64,000 nt of DNA from Anaerospora hongkongensis (GTDB lineage: Bacteria > Bacillota > Negativicutes > Sporomusales > DSM-15969), in the NCBI RefSeq assembly GCF_004339805.1, contig NZ_SLUI01000004.1, positions 1-64,000 of the forward strand, written 5' to 3'. Made by a program: the position numbers and the translations under genes. This document shows positions 34,164 through 42,471 of this stretch, piece by piece. The notes under the pieces are model-generated. The model was not told where the DNA came from. It made no database searches and was given only the letters and a program-made list of their open reading frames with translations. Position 1 is the stretch's first letter; every line of letters begins with the position of its first letter.

Positions 34164-35768
34164 TTATCCCCACGAACGGCCGAATAGTTGCTCACCATTC
34201 GTACTTAACTTGAGAACAGCATTTTTATTTAAAATCGATTGTGACGCCTTGGTATAGGAATCTTGTTTATCCAAGGCTATAATTACCTGCTTTTTTTGAT
34301 TTTCGTATAATTCAAGTATTTTTTCAATAGCCTCATCTGAAATTTGTTTGAGTAATACAGAATCATGTACAAGTAATGGAAGCTTTGTTAAGGCCAAGAC
34401 AGATAAATCGAATACAATTAGTCCCTTATAAGCAATACCTGTTCCTGTGTCGTCCGGCGTAAAAAAAGTATACTTGTTTTCTCCGAACTTTAATATAGGA
34501 GCATTGTAAGTACCTGAATATATTGTGTTGTTAATTTGCTCCATTTTACTATTCATTTCTTTTTCAAGACATGCAAATTGTTCGATTTCGACTGTTTTCA
34601 AGCGCTCATTATCTTCTTTTTCAGTCTGTTTCAATTGTGTCAGTTTAGAGTAAGAGTCATTTTGCTCTTTTAGAACACGAATTTGTCTTTGAAGGTCTGC
34701 ATGCCTGGACAAGATTGTCTTTGATAATTTAGGGTTTTGAATTAAATTTTCTAATTGTAGTTCATATTCTGAGATAACTAACGAAATATCTGTAACTTCT
34801 TTTTGTAATCGTCTTTTTTCAGATTGAAGTTCAGTTGAAAATACAGATGAAATTTGCCTATGAAACGTTTCAACTTCTGATAAGGCAGCTAAATTAGTGT
34901 CAGGGAAGAACTTTTTTAGTTTATTAAAATCATCGGTTGCAGTCGAAAAACGATATGAAAGATTTTCTTCGATCACCTTTAATTTTGCAGTTATACTGCT
35001 CCTTTGCCTCCTGGCTCTGGAAAGCAGTTGCTTAATTCTGATTGCTTCATCGGATAGTTCAGCATCCAAATCAGTAAAACCTTTTTCTAATCCTACAGCT
35101 ATCTGTTCAATTTCCGTTGTAAGGACTTCTATTTCCTTGATATTGTAATCAACTTGCCGCTTTGTGACACTAGCTACAAAATGATGCTTTTGAGCCTTTT
35201 TAAATGTATCTACAGCTTCTTTTGAAATATTATGCTGCTTTTCAAGATTATGAATAGACATATATAAATCAAAGAGTTTTAAAAGAGCATAACTAGCTTT
35301 TTGGGATTTCTCATTACTTGCGGCATGTAATGGTTGCTTTTCATTTAAATTTTCCTTACCATAAACTCGGATATAACGCCCAACTGCATCACGAAAAGAT
35401 AAATAAGGTAATTCTAGCTCATATTTCTTATTGAGCCAGGTACAATATTCATCAAGTGCTAATTCTTCTTCTTTTTTATAAGTATTGTTACACTTCCAAA
35501 CTTTTTGGTGATCTAATGTATCTCTTATAAACCAAAACTGTTTTTCCTCAAATACAAAAGAAAAATAAATATCATGATGGCCTACACTTCGTATAATATC
35601 TGTTGCATGTGCATATGTATTTCCACCGAATACGAAATCTACAATCATTAAAAATGATGATTTTCCAATAGAATTATTACCAGTTGTTGTGCCAAGAACC
35701 GTATTTAGGCCACTATGGAATTCTATTCTTTGTTGGCGAAATTCGTTGCAAATTATTTCAAATAACAT
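34164..35768 (-). CDS. DUF2326/ABC-3C type SMC-like ATPase
   Basis: A 534-residue ATPase with an N-terminal P-loop GNNSIGKSS (residues about 29-37), a globular region to about 165, two coiled-coil arms (about 190-430) and a C-terminal half that includes LLVHDSVLLKQISDE (Walker B/D-loop-like). This matches DUF2326, the ATPase of ABC-three-component conflict systems. Its gene overlaps the small middle-component gene by 11 bases. The ATPase is expected to sense or bind nucleic acid and license the HNH effector upstream. I infer defence; only the organisation is seen. Confidence 0.8.
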   Translation of the reverse strand: MLFEIICNEFRQQRIEFHSGLNTVLGTTTGNNSIGKSSFLMIVDFVFGGNTYAHATDIIRSVGHHDIYFSFVFEEKQFWFIRDTLDHQKVWKCNNTYKKEEELALDEYCTWLNKKYELELPYLSFRDAVGRYIRVYGKENLNEKQPLHAASNEKSQKASYALLKLFDLYMSIHNLEKQHNISKEAVDTFKKAQKHHFVASVTKRQVDYNIKEIEVLTTEIEQIAVGLEKGFTDLDAELSDEAIRIKQLLSRARRQRSSITAKLKVIEENLSYRFSTATDDFNKLKKFFPDTNLAALSEVETFHRQISSVFSTELQSEKRRLQKEVTDISLVISEYELQLENLIQNPKLSKTILSRHADLQRQIRVLKEQNDSYSKLTQLKQTEKEDNERLKTVEIEQFACLEKEMNSKMEQINNTIYSGTYNAPILKFGENKYTFFTPDDTGTGIAYKGLIVFDLSVLALTKLPLLVHDSVLLKQISDEAIEKILELYENQKKQVIIALDKQDSYTKASQSILNKNAVLKLSTNGEQLFGRSWG

Positions 35769-35985
35769 AAGTTATCCTCCCGGTTTTAGAGTTAAACGAT
35801 ATTCGCTTAAGAGCATATAAACACACTAATGTTTCGATATAATCTCCTATGTCCTCAAAATTTGCTTTTGTTTTTTCATATAACTCAAACGGAGAAATGT
35901 CACGTTTTATAGTGATTTCTAAAATTATATCTAACTTTCCAATCGTACTCTCTTTATATGATATAACTTTATTTGGGAATCTCAT
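35758..35985 (-). CDS. ABC-3C middle component (MC6-like)
   Basis: A 75-residue protein from ATG 35985, which has GAGG at good spacing. It overlaps the end of the HNH gene and the start of the ATPase gene. It is rich in small alpha/beta segments (LDIILEITIKRDISPFELYEKTK) with a terminal winged-helix look (LVCLYALKRISFNSKTGRITY). Such small middle components link effector and ATPase in ABC-three-component systems. Family number is a judgement from size and order. Confidence 0.68.
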   Translation of the reverse strand: MRFPNKVISYKESTIGKLDIILEITIKRDISPFELYEKTKANFEDIGDYIETLVCLYALKRISFNSKTGRITYVI

Positions 35986-36775
35986 GAAATACCTCACAAT
36001 TCTGTACAAAAAAAGATGTTATTGCTTCGCATGCCGAACGACATGTATTTGTTGTTTTTCTACCGATCCAGGAATTCATTGCTTCAAAAATTTCATTTTT
36101 ATTTGCACCTGTATTATTCATTTTCTGAAAGGCCGCACGTATCTGCATACTAAGTACTTCAAAATCAAAGTTACTGGTTCTTTCTAAAGTACGAAATAGC
36201 TCGTGTATATATGTAAAATACGTTGTTACATATCCATTAACTTTTATTTTTAATAAAACTTCATTAGGATAAAACTTATTTGCCAAAGGAACTGCTAAAT
36301 AGTTTAAATCTGTAAATTCATTTTCAGATAGGGCGACAATTTTATTAATAATTTCTTCAATTTCAGTTTCTAATCCTAAAGTCATAGTCGAAGCATGTAA
36401 TGTTGATTTTAGGAGCAATGCTTTTTTAATATCTGCTAGATGAGAGTATTCTTCGGATGTTGTATGGTAGTCTTGGGTACCATGACAATCTTTGCAGAGA
36501 GCAATGCGATTTTCGAATGACTCCGAATTATTGCCTAATCGTTCCAACCCATTGAGTACCGCTGACTGTTCTTTAGTAGGTTTATTAGGATAGATGTGTG
36601 CAATTTGAAACTTTTTTTCTCGTAACTTTTTTTGTGAACGCGCTTGTAACTCTTTTCCACACAGCGGACAATGATTGTCAACTTCCAAAAGAAAAAGTCT
36701 AAGTTCAGCGTCAGTAGGGTCTTTCCTTTCCTGCAAATAACTATCTACAGATATATCTTGGTTTTGCTCCATCAT
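35969..36775 (-). CDS. HNH nuclease effector of ABC-3C system
   Basis: A 268-residue protein. Residues about 35-105 are an HNH/zinc nuclease module: CPLCGKEL, FQIAHIYPNKP with the catalytic-type His, an asparagine-rich LGNNSESFENRIALC, and CKDCHGTQDYH (two CxxC pairs and terminal His). The remaining part (about 110-268) is a helical domain typical of ABC-3C C-terminal effector regions. It is first in a three-gene operon with tight overlaps. It is likely the toxic part that cuts DNA when the ATPase is triggered, presumably by phage. Confidence 0.75.
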   Translation of the reverse strand: MMEQNQDISVDSYLQERKDPTDAELRLFLLEVDNHCPLCGKELQARSQKKLREKKFQIAHIYPNKPTKEQSAVLNGLERLGNNSESFENRIALCKDCHGTQDYHTTSEEYSHLADIKKALLLKSTLHASTMTLGLETEIEEIINKIVALSENEFTDLNYLAVPLANKFYPNEVLLKIKVNGYVTTYFTYIHELFRTLERTSNFDFEVLSMQIRAAFQKMNNTGANKNEIFEAMNSWIGRKTTNTCRSACEAITSFFVQNCEVFHEIPK

Positions 36776-37156
36776 TTATGCTCCCTTCCGCTATTTATGA
36801 GTGGCTGAATAGAATCTATAAAGTTTCATGAGTATTAAGACTATTTACACTATACGACTTTTTTCCGGATTTAACAATGCTGCATTAAGGGGGGGCTGAG
36901 CTATTGCTTCATTAGAATAAATGCATATCCAATTTTGGTTTACTTAAATGACAGATGTCCTATTCCAAGGATGCAATAATATTGAATATGAAAAATATGT
37001 ATTGGATGATAGAATATGTTATTTGAAGGGTTACATAATAGGATAAAAGCCAGGAGGCCACAAATGTGTTCCAATCTGGCTTTTATAGTCTAAATAATAA
37101 TTATAGTATGGATTAAATAACGTTTTTCAAGGCCTTGGCAAGTTAATGCTTTATAT
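36776..37156. other. Gene-free stretch between the HNH gene and the small gene
   Basis: About 380 bases. It holds the presumed leftward promoter of the HNH-ATPase operon (36780-36880) and a hairpin at 37044-37086 that would end the leftward small gene at 37157. No other coding signal is supported. Confidence 0.5.
37044..37086 (-). terminator. Terminator of the 108-residue gene
   Basis: ATAAAAGCCAG pairs with CTGGCTTTTAT around a loop of about 20 bases. Confidence 0.7.
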
Positions 37157-37483
37157 TTAATCTAGTTTTCGCCAGCTGTCTTCCCAGAAGCCACCTATTT
37201 TACAATATTGTCGCTGGTATTTGGCTTCTTCAAAATTGATTACTAATTTACTTTGAGCATTTGGGAAAGCTCTATTGAGTTTGTCTTCTAAAATTTCTTG
37301 CTCTGTTTTAGAAATGTCGCCTTGGAGTTTCAGACAGTATGTTATTCGAGAGACTTCTTCCCTAGCCATTGAAATGCTAGTATGGTGCTTGTTGGGATTG
37401 TTGCCCGAATAGTTGTCCCAAGCTTTTTCTAGTCGTTCAATGTTTACTTTAGCTTTTTCAAGGTCTGCAAGGGTATAGTTCAT
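37157..37483 (-). CDS. Hypothetical 108-residue protein
   Basis: ATG 37483 is chosen because AGGAGG lies seven bases upstream; the longer frame has no such site. The product is hydrophilic and charged, with helical segments (LADLEKAKVNIERLEKAW and SKTEQEILEDKLNRAF) and a C-terminal tail GGFWEDSWRKLD. No domain recognised. Sitting between the ABC-3C operon and the recombinase relic, it belongs to the island; an immunity, regulatory or passenger role cannot be judged. Confidence 0.6.
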   Translation of the reverse strand: MNYTLADLEKAKVNIERLEKAWDNYSGNNPNKHHTSISMAREEVSRITYCLKLQGDISKTEQEILEDKLNRAFPNAQSKLVINFEEAKYQRQYCKIGGFWEDSWRKLD

Positions 37484-37695
37484 ATATTTACCTCCTGAGA
37501 TTTTAAGAGAGATTACTGAAAGGTGGGCCAGCCACAGTTTATTCCTATTATTTTGTTTAGGTTGAAATCCTTCTTTCATAAGGATTTCAGATAGTTGTTT
37601 TGATTTAATTATTGATTGCAAAGTTAACGACTTTATATATCAAGATCATCGAAAGGATATTCCATAGTTGGACAAACTCAGGTAGAGGATAGAAG

Positions 37696-37822
37696 TGTTC
37701 AAACAAAATAGCGGTATTATGAAAGTGTGCAGGGACGGAATAGGCTGCTGAAGAGGATTGTAGGCAAGATTATATATAATCGAGAATCCAATAATGTGTA
37801 TTTGAGGATTCAATATAATTGA
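37696..37822 (+). pseudogene. Relic C-terminus of a second serine recombinase
   Basis: The translated end, after allowing a one-base deletion, reads ESVQGRNRLLKRIVGKII...NNVYLRIQYN. It aligns codon for codon with the end of the intact recombinase (33936-34067) at about 75-80 percent identity. An upstream CTCAGGTAGAGGAT motif near 37677 also matches the recombinase interior. So a related element once stood here; most of its gene is gone. It shares the downstream CTCCTGC-type hairpin with the first copy. Confidence 0.82.
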
Positions 37823-37836
37823 ATTGTTAGTTCACA

Positions 37837-37881
37837 TAAAAAGATCCTGTTATATTCGTGTAAATATAGCAGGATCTTTTT
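37837..37881. terminator. Terminator after the recombinase relic
   Basis: AAAAAGATCCTG pairs with CAGGATCTTTTT around TTATATT...AAATATAG. The position relative to the relic is the same as for the hairpin after the intact gene. Confidence 0.85.
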
Positions 37882-38032
37882 GTTTATAAACAAATTTTTT
37901 ATAAAAAAGAGTAAAAGTGCTCGCATTGGATTAAAAGCTGACCGGTATAACACAGGATCTATTACAAAGGTTGACGAAAAAGAAACGGTCCATTCATTCA
38001 TTAAAAATGAAATAAATGCTAAACTTCATATC

Positions 38033-38899
38033 TTATGCTGAAATTCTAGTTATAATAGATTTAATGTAATTTAATTGAGAAATATCAAAATGATTTATAA
38101 GATGCCATTTAAAATCATCTTTATCAAACTTACTTGTTATTATAGATCGAATGTAACTATAAAGACTATCAATTAGGAATTTACCACAAATTAAATTATA
38201 ATAATTGTTTCCGTTGATTTGTTCATAGTTATTTGCAATCTCAGATATTTTTTTCTCCGCATCACTATCTAGTTCCAGAATAAATTCCCAGTATTGCTGA
38301 TACGCGCCATCACTCCGTTCAAATCCTGTTTTATAGTCAATAAATAAATAGGCTGATCTTTTGACTGACTCATTAGATGGGAAATACTTTTTAACAAAAC
38401 AATAACAAAGAAAAAGCTTTGAAGCTTGTTCGACAATAGTGTCTTTCCAGAAGCAAAAGTTTATTTTATTTTTTACCACACTATCAAAACATCTTAATCT
38501 CCCTTTAGCAAATTGAGTACACGCGTTTTCGTCTAAAAAATAGTTTTCAATATTATACGTTTCCAAATATATAAAACACGGATCATTAATCAATTCGTCT
38601 GGATTAATATATCGATCAAAATCTCCATCTACAATATAGAAGTTTTTTATTAGAGAGTTTCCTGGAGTTTCAGATCCAAACTCCTCGTAACGTCGCCTTA
38701 CGTTAGATTTTCCTCCCAACGCAAATATGGTAGATATTGAATATTGATCTCCCAATAAACGTTTAAAGATAGTTTCATATTCGTATTCCTTACCGGCATC
38801 TTCTACAAATATATTTATATCATTTAATTCTTGATAGTATAAATATCGGGTGGCAGATGCTTCGGAAGAATACACTAATTCATCTTCTGAAGCATTCAT
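38033..38899 (-). CDS. DUF4435 protein (AriB-like, PARIS)
   Basis: About 288 residues from ATG 38899; AGGTGA lies upstream within the neighbouring gene. It has the DUF4435 TOPRIM-like signature: NIFVEDAGKEYEYETIF (glutamate), FYIVDGDFDRY (DxD) and YNIENYFLD. The gene overlaps the AAA ATPase gene by 20 bases. AriA(AAA)-AriB(DUF4435) is the PARIS anti-phage pair, in which AriB is a toxic nuclease released by AriA on sensing phage anti-restriction proteins. The match of family order and overlap is direct; function in this host is inferred. Confidence 0.82.
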   Translation of the reverse strand: MNASEDELVYSSEASATRYLYYQELNDINIFVEDAGKEYEYETIFKRLLGDQYSISTIFALGGKSNVRRRYEEFGSETPGNSLIKNFYIVDGDFDRYINPDELINDPCFIYLETYNIENYFLDENACTQFAKGRLRCFDSVVKNKINFCFWKDTIVEQASKLFLCYCFVKKYFPSNESVKRSAYLFIDYKTGFERSDGAYQQYWEFILELDSDAEKKISEIANNYEQINGNNYYNLICGKFLIDSLYSYIRSIITSKFDKDDFKWHLINHFDISQLNYIKSIITRISA

Positions 38900-40286
38900 T
38901 TTCTTGTTCACCTACTTCTACTTCTATGTATTGCTTTTCCAGTTTGTACATTTTACTTCTATTTCGTCCTATAATCTCAGGGGAATGAGTAGCAAAAACT
39001 AATTGAATGTTTTTATTTATATTAAGTGTTTTTTCGACAAATATTTTCTGCCACGACAAATGAAGGGAAAGTTCTGGCTCGTCAACTACAAAAATTCCGG
39101 AAGTGCCACTTTTTACATTGAAAATCAAGTTTGCAAAGAACGTGATTAGCTGCTTCTCACCAGAAGAAAGATGTTGGATACTAATAGGGTTTGTGCAATA
39201 TTTCGTTGTAAAAAAAACCGTTCCCATAGAATTTATTTTGATTTCTTTGCCATCTTCTCCATTCCCAACGAAGTCATTCATGGTTTTAAGGAAAACCTCA
39301 ATTGGCTTTCGTGCAATAGATTTACGCTGCTCCATCTTTTCTGCAAGTGTAATGAGATTTTTAATTTTAGAAATCTCTTGAAATTTCCAAAAGAAGTCTA
39401 ATTTAAAGCCTTTAAGACTGTTGGTCTGGAAAACCTTAAACTCTTCGATAAAACCTGCAAAAAAATTAGTGTAATTTTCCTCTTCAGTTTTGTTAATAAG
39501 ATCAAGTTCTTTAAGCATTTTTATGTATGCTGTTTTAGTTTTTTGAAGGGTAGACACTGTATTTCGCTGTTTGATTACAGCTTCAATTAGTTCGTCATCA
39601 TTATATTTTCGATTAACTTCTAAAAGTGACTTAAAAATATCGTTTCTAAAAGTATCACTAATCTTTGTGATAGTAGAGTTTATACGTGAATAATTGTAGT
39701 TGATTAGTGTTTCTATCTGCATCATAGCAAGATCCCTAGTCTCTGAATGTGTATAAGAAGAATCAGCGCTTAAAGACATGCGAGTTTTATATCTACGCGT
39801 AAAAAAAGAATTGTCATCGTAATCGTATAACACAGATGAACGATTTAATGGTAAGTAAACATAATTAAATGTGTTTTTAATTTTAATTAGAAACTCATAT
39901 CGATTAAAATAATAATTAATAATATCCCTTGAGTTTCTTTCTGAGAGTCGCAGTTCTTCACCGCCATTAGCATTATTAAATTTATATTCTTCACCATCAA
40001 ATTTAATAGATAAATTCTCTTTATTATAAACAATTTGAATGTACTTTATTTCCTCTAAATTTGAGCTTGAAGCATATCTTAATTCAATTTTTTTAAATGT
40101 ATAATCAAATAGCTTAAAAAGCTGCCCCGTTATAATTGCTTCTGTAATATTTAATATCGTTGTTTTACCACAGCCATTTGCACCATAAATAAAAGTAACG
40201 TCAGTGTTAAAAATTATATTATAATTATAACAGTCATACAATTTTTGGATTGTCAAATCTAATAATTTCATGGTTTTCCCCCTCAT
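38880..40286 (-). CDS. AAA/ABC-type ATPase (AriA-like, PARIS)
   Basis: A 468-residue ATPase of the OLD/AAA15 class. P-loop GANGCGKTT (residues 35-43), signature-like HLSSGEKQLITFF, Walker B GIFVVDEPELSLHLSW and the His switch LVFATHSPEI near residue 437. There is no TOPRIM domain of its own, unlike OLD nucleases; the downstream DUF4435 gene supplies it. The ATG has AAAGGAGG at five bases. The context of an adjacent DUF4435 gene, a recombinase and another defence set supports an AriA role. Confidence 0.84.
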   Translation of the reverse strand: MRGKTMKLLDLTIQKLYDCYNYNIIFNTDVTFIYGANGCGKTTILNITEAIITGQLFKLFDYTFKKIELRYASSSNLEEIKYIQIVYNKENLSIKFDGEEYKFNNANGGEELRLSERNSRDIINYYFNRYEFLIKIKNTFNYVYLPLNRSSVLYDYDDNSFFTRRYKTRMSLSADSSYTHSETRDLAMMQIETLINYNYSRINSTITKISDTFRNDIFKSLLEVNRKYNDDELIEAVIKQRNTVSTLQKTKTAYIKMLKELDLINKTEEENYTNFFAGFIEEFKVFQTNSLKGFKLDFFWKFQEISKIKNLITLAEKMEQRKSIARKPIEVFLKTMNDFVGNGEDGKEIKINSMGTVFFTTKYCTNPISIQHLSSGEKQLITFFANLIFNVKSGTSGIFVVDEPELSLHLSWQKIFVEKTLNINKNIQLVFATHSPEIIGRNRSKMYKLEKQYIEVEVGEQENECFRR

Positions 40287-40494
40287 AAAGTCCTCCTTTA
40301 TCTTAACACGCTCTTTATATTATTACCATATTTTACATTGCTTATTATATTTTGCTTGTCCGCTCAATAGACCATAAGGAGCGAAATGATAAAATATAAA
40401 TAGAGAAGGGGACTTATCAGATGTCCTACAGTCGTAGAAGATGTAGTGAGTGGAAAAGTAAAATGCAATTTGTAATAAGCATGAGGTGCTCCTT
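40287..40494. other. Divergent intergenic at island edge
   Basis: AT-rich, about 200 bases, between the leftward AriA-like gene and the rightward 40495 ORF. It ends with the GAGGTG site of that ORF. No further element recognised. Confidence 0.4.
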
Positions 40495-40812
40495 ATGACA
40501 AAAGTAGCAGCTGTCAGAGCTGATTTAGTGGACAATTATTTGGAACATGTTCAACAAATAGCGAAAAGTATCGGTAAGATATTCATGTTGGATACTGGAG
40601 AAGGAAATGATTTGGAAGATGAAGCTTCTGGATGGTATATTGAAGATTTAAGTGGATGGCTAATTGAACCTTCTGAAATAATACATTTTATAGCCGCGAG
40701 GGAGTCAGATATGCACTACAAAAACTTTGCCGATTCGTACGTGTTAGCAAAATGGTGCAAGACAGCATCTGGGACTATTGACATAGATTTTAAGTATTAT
40801 AAAAATATCTAA
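40495..40812 (+). CDS. Unknown protein with DUF362-like N-terminal fragment
   Basis: A 105-residue ORF from ATG 40495 with GAGGTG upstream. The first ten codons (MTKVAAVRAD) and part of the leader closely match the start of the DUF362 gene 500 bases downstream. From codon 11 the sequence is unrelated: acidic, with DTGEGNDLEDEASGWYIEDLSGW and KNFADSYVLAKWCKTASGTIDIDF. I do not recognise that part; small acidic single-domain proteins of this kind include immunity proteins. It looks like a real ORF created when its 5' end was replaced by, or duplicated from, DUF362. Confidence 0.5.
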   Translation: MTKVAAVRADLVDNYLEHVQQIAKSIGKIFMLDTGEGNDLEDEASGWYIEDLSGWLIEPSEIIHFIAARESDMHYKNFADSYVLAKWCKTASGTIDIDFKYYKNI

Positions 40813-40996
40813 AGCGAATATATTAGTCGAGGGACGGTTCCGCGAATAATATATTTGATTACGAAATTGTTTCGATAATATAGGCTCCACTGTATTCAAT
40901 AATTGGTGCTAATTATGTGATTTGCATCGATATTATTAATAAGAATCTTTATAAGAGCCAGATACTCAGAGTATAGGCAAAGGAGGTGCTACACTC

Positions 40997-42128
40997 ATGA
41001 CAAAAGTAGCAGCCGTCAAAGCTGATTCCTACGATCCACATATAGTCGGACAAGCTATATCAGACTTACTTACCCATTTAGGCGGTATGTCGCAGTTTGT
41101 TAACCCTGGTGATAGAGTATTAGTGAAGCCAAACATGCTGGAGGCGGTGGAAAAGGGTCTCTGTGTAACTACCCATCCAGAAGTGGTTAAAGCTGTTATC
41201 CGTGAGGTGCGGCAAGCTGGCGCGGTACCGGTGGTGGGGGATTCACCAGGGACAAGTACAACGGTGAAGGCTGCTGAAAAGTGCGGCATTCTGGCCGTTT
41301 CGCCAGGAAGAGCAGGTTGAACTGGTGCCCTTTGAAGAGACTGCTGAGGTTGCTTTTCCTGAGGGAATAAATTTGAAAAAGTTTACGGTTGCCCGGCGTT
41401 TGACAGAGGTCGATAAGGTTATTTCGCTTGCGAAGATGAAGACGCATACTTTTATGGGGACCACAGGGGCCACGAAGAATTTATTTGGCTTTATTGTAGG
41501 TATGCAGAAAGCCCAATTTCATTTGCGCATGCAAGCACGCCGGGAGTTTGCGGCTATGCTTATTGATTTGGCAAATTGCGTAAAGCCGGTTTTGTCTATC
41601 GTTGATGGGATTGAAGGCATGGAAGGCAACGGGCCGCGCAATGGGAACCCGGTAAAGGCCGGACTGCTGCTGGCTGGGGCAAACTGTTTTGCTGTAGACG
41701 TAGTCATGGCAGAATTAATGGGCTTTCGGGCGGAAATACTGCCGGTGACGGCGCTTGCCTTGCAGCGAGGGCTGACACCGGCCTTTCAGGAGGTTGAGCT
41801 GATTGGTAATGGCCGTGAGATTAGGTGCAAGTTCGTGGAACCGCGCAGCCTGCAGTCGCTGGAGGACCGGATACCGAAATGGCTGGCGGCCTTTGGCCGC
41901 AGTCAGTTAACTGCCCGGCCCGAGATCAGGGAAACCTGTATTGGCTGCGGGCGCTGTGCCAGACATTGCCCACCGCAGGCTATGACCTTGGCAGGAGGCC
42001 GGGTTGAAATTGACTATCAAAAATGTATTCGCTGTTACTGCTGTCAGGAGCTTTGTCCCTGTGATGCTGTACAGCTTGAGGATAGCTTTTTGCTTACGAT
42101 GGTCAAACAGATCGGTAAACTTCGCTAA
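40997..42128 (+). pseudogene. DUF362 protein with 4Fe-4S domain, frameshifted
   Basis: Frame one from ATG 40997 (AAAGGAGGTG upstream) reads VKADSYDPHIVGQAI and VLVKPNMLEA and stops at 41320. Frame two picks up RQEEQVELVPFEET and runs to 42128 with the TGATKNLFGFIVG segment and two ferredoxin CxxCxxCxxxC clusters (CIGCGRCARHCPP and CIRCYCCQELCPC). The crossover lies near 41295-41310, and a single base would restore a normal protein of about 375 residues. DUF362 proteins with ferredoxin ends are iron-sulphur redox proteins of unknown substrate. The break may be real or a sequencing indel. Confidence 0.82.
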
Positions 42129-42140
42129 TTTGTTCTTGCA

Positions 42141-42161
42141 TAACCCCCCTGGGGGGATGTA
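42141..42161. promoter_or_regulatory. CsoR-type operator
   Basis: A GC-tract dyad TAACCCCCCTGGGGGGATG just upstream of the CsoR gene. CsoR/FrmR-family proteins bind such C-run/G-run dyads, and its place 20-40 bases before the start fits autorepression. Confidence 0.75.
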
Positions 42162-42180
42162 ATATATAAGGAGTGGTATA

Positions 42181-42456
42181 GTGCATAATCATATGCATGC
42201 TCATCAGAAGCAAGTCGTTAACCGGCTGGCTAGAATAGAAGGCCATGTTAGAGCAATCAAGCAGATGTCTGCAGAAGGGCGGGATTGTCCGGAGGTTTTA
42301 CTGCAAATTGCGGCAGTGAGAAAAGCGCTGGATAACACGGCAAAGCTCATTTTGAAGGATCATCTGGAACATTGCTTGATTCATGCGGTTAATGAAGGTG
42401 AGCAGGAGAAATTTTTGAAAAACCTACAGGATGCTATAGACCACTATATCCGATGA
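42181..42456 (+). CDS. CsoR-family metal-sensing repressor
   Basis: A 91-residue all-helical repressor starting at GTG with AAGGAG upstream. It has RLARIEGHVRAIKQM and the Cu(I)-sensor residues of CsoR: Cys in GRDCPEVLLQI, then His and Cys four apart in DHLEHC. The His-rich N-terminus (HNHMHAH) may add metal binding. A copper exporter or chaperone is expected under its control, but only a 61-residue membrane protein follows. Copper sensing is inferred from the Cys-His-Cys set. Confidence 0.88.
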   Translation: MHNHMHAHQKQVVNRLARIEGHVRAIKQMSAEGRDCPEVLLQIAAVRKALDNTAKLILKDHLEHCLIHAVNEGEQEKFLKNLQDAIDHYIR

Positions 42457-42471
42457 TAGGGGGTCGAAATC

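Noticed and set aside
41000-41022. The 23-base DUF362 repeat as a CRISPR-like array
   Set aside because: Copies are kilobases apart, not regularly spaced, and no cas genes are present.
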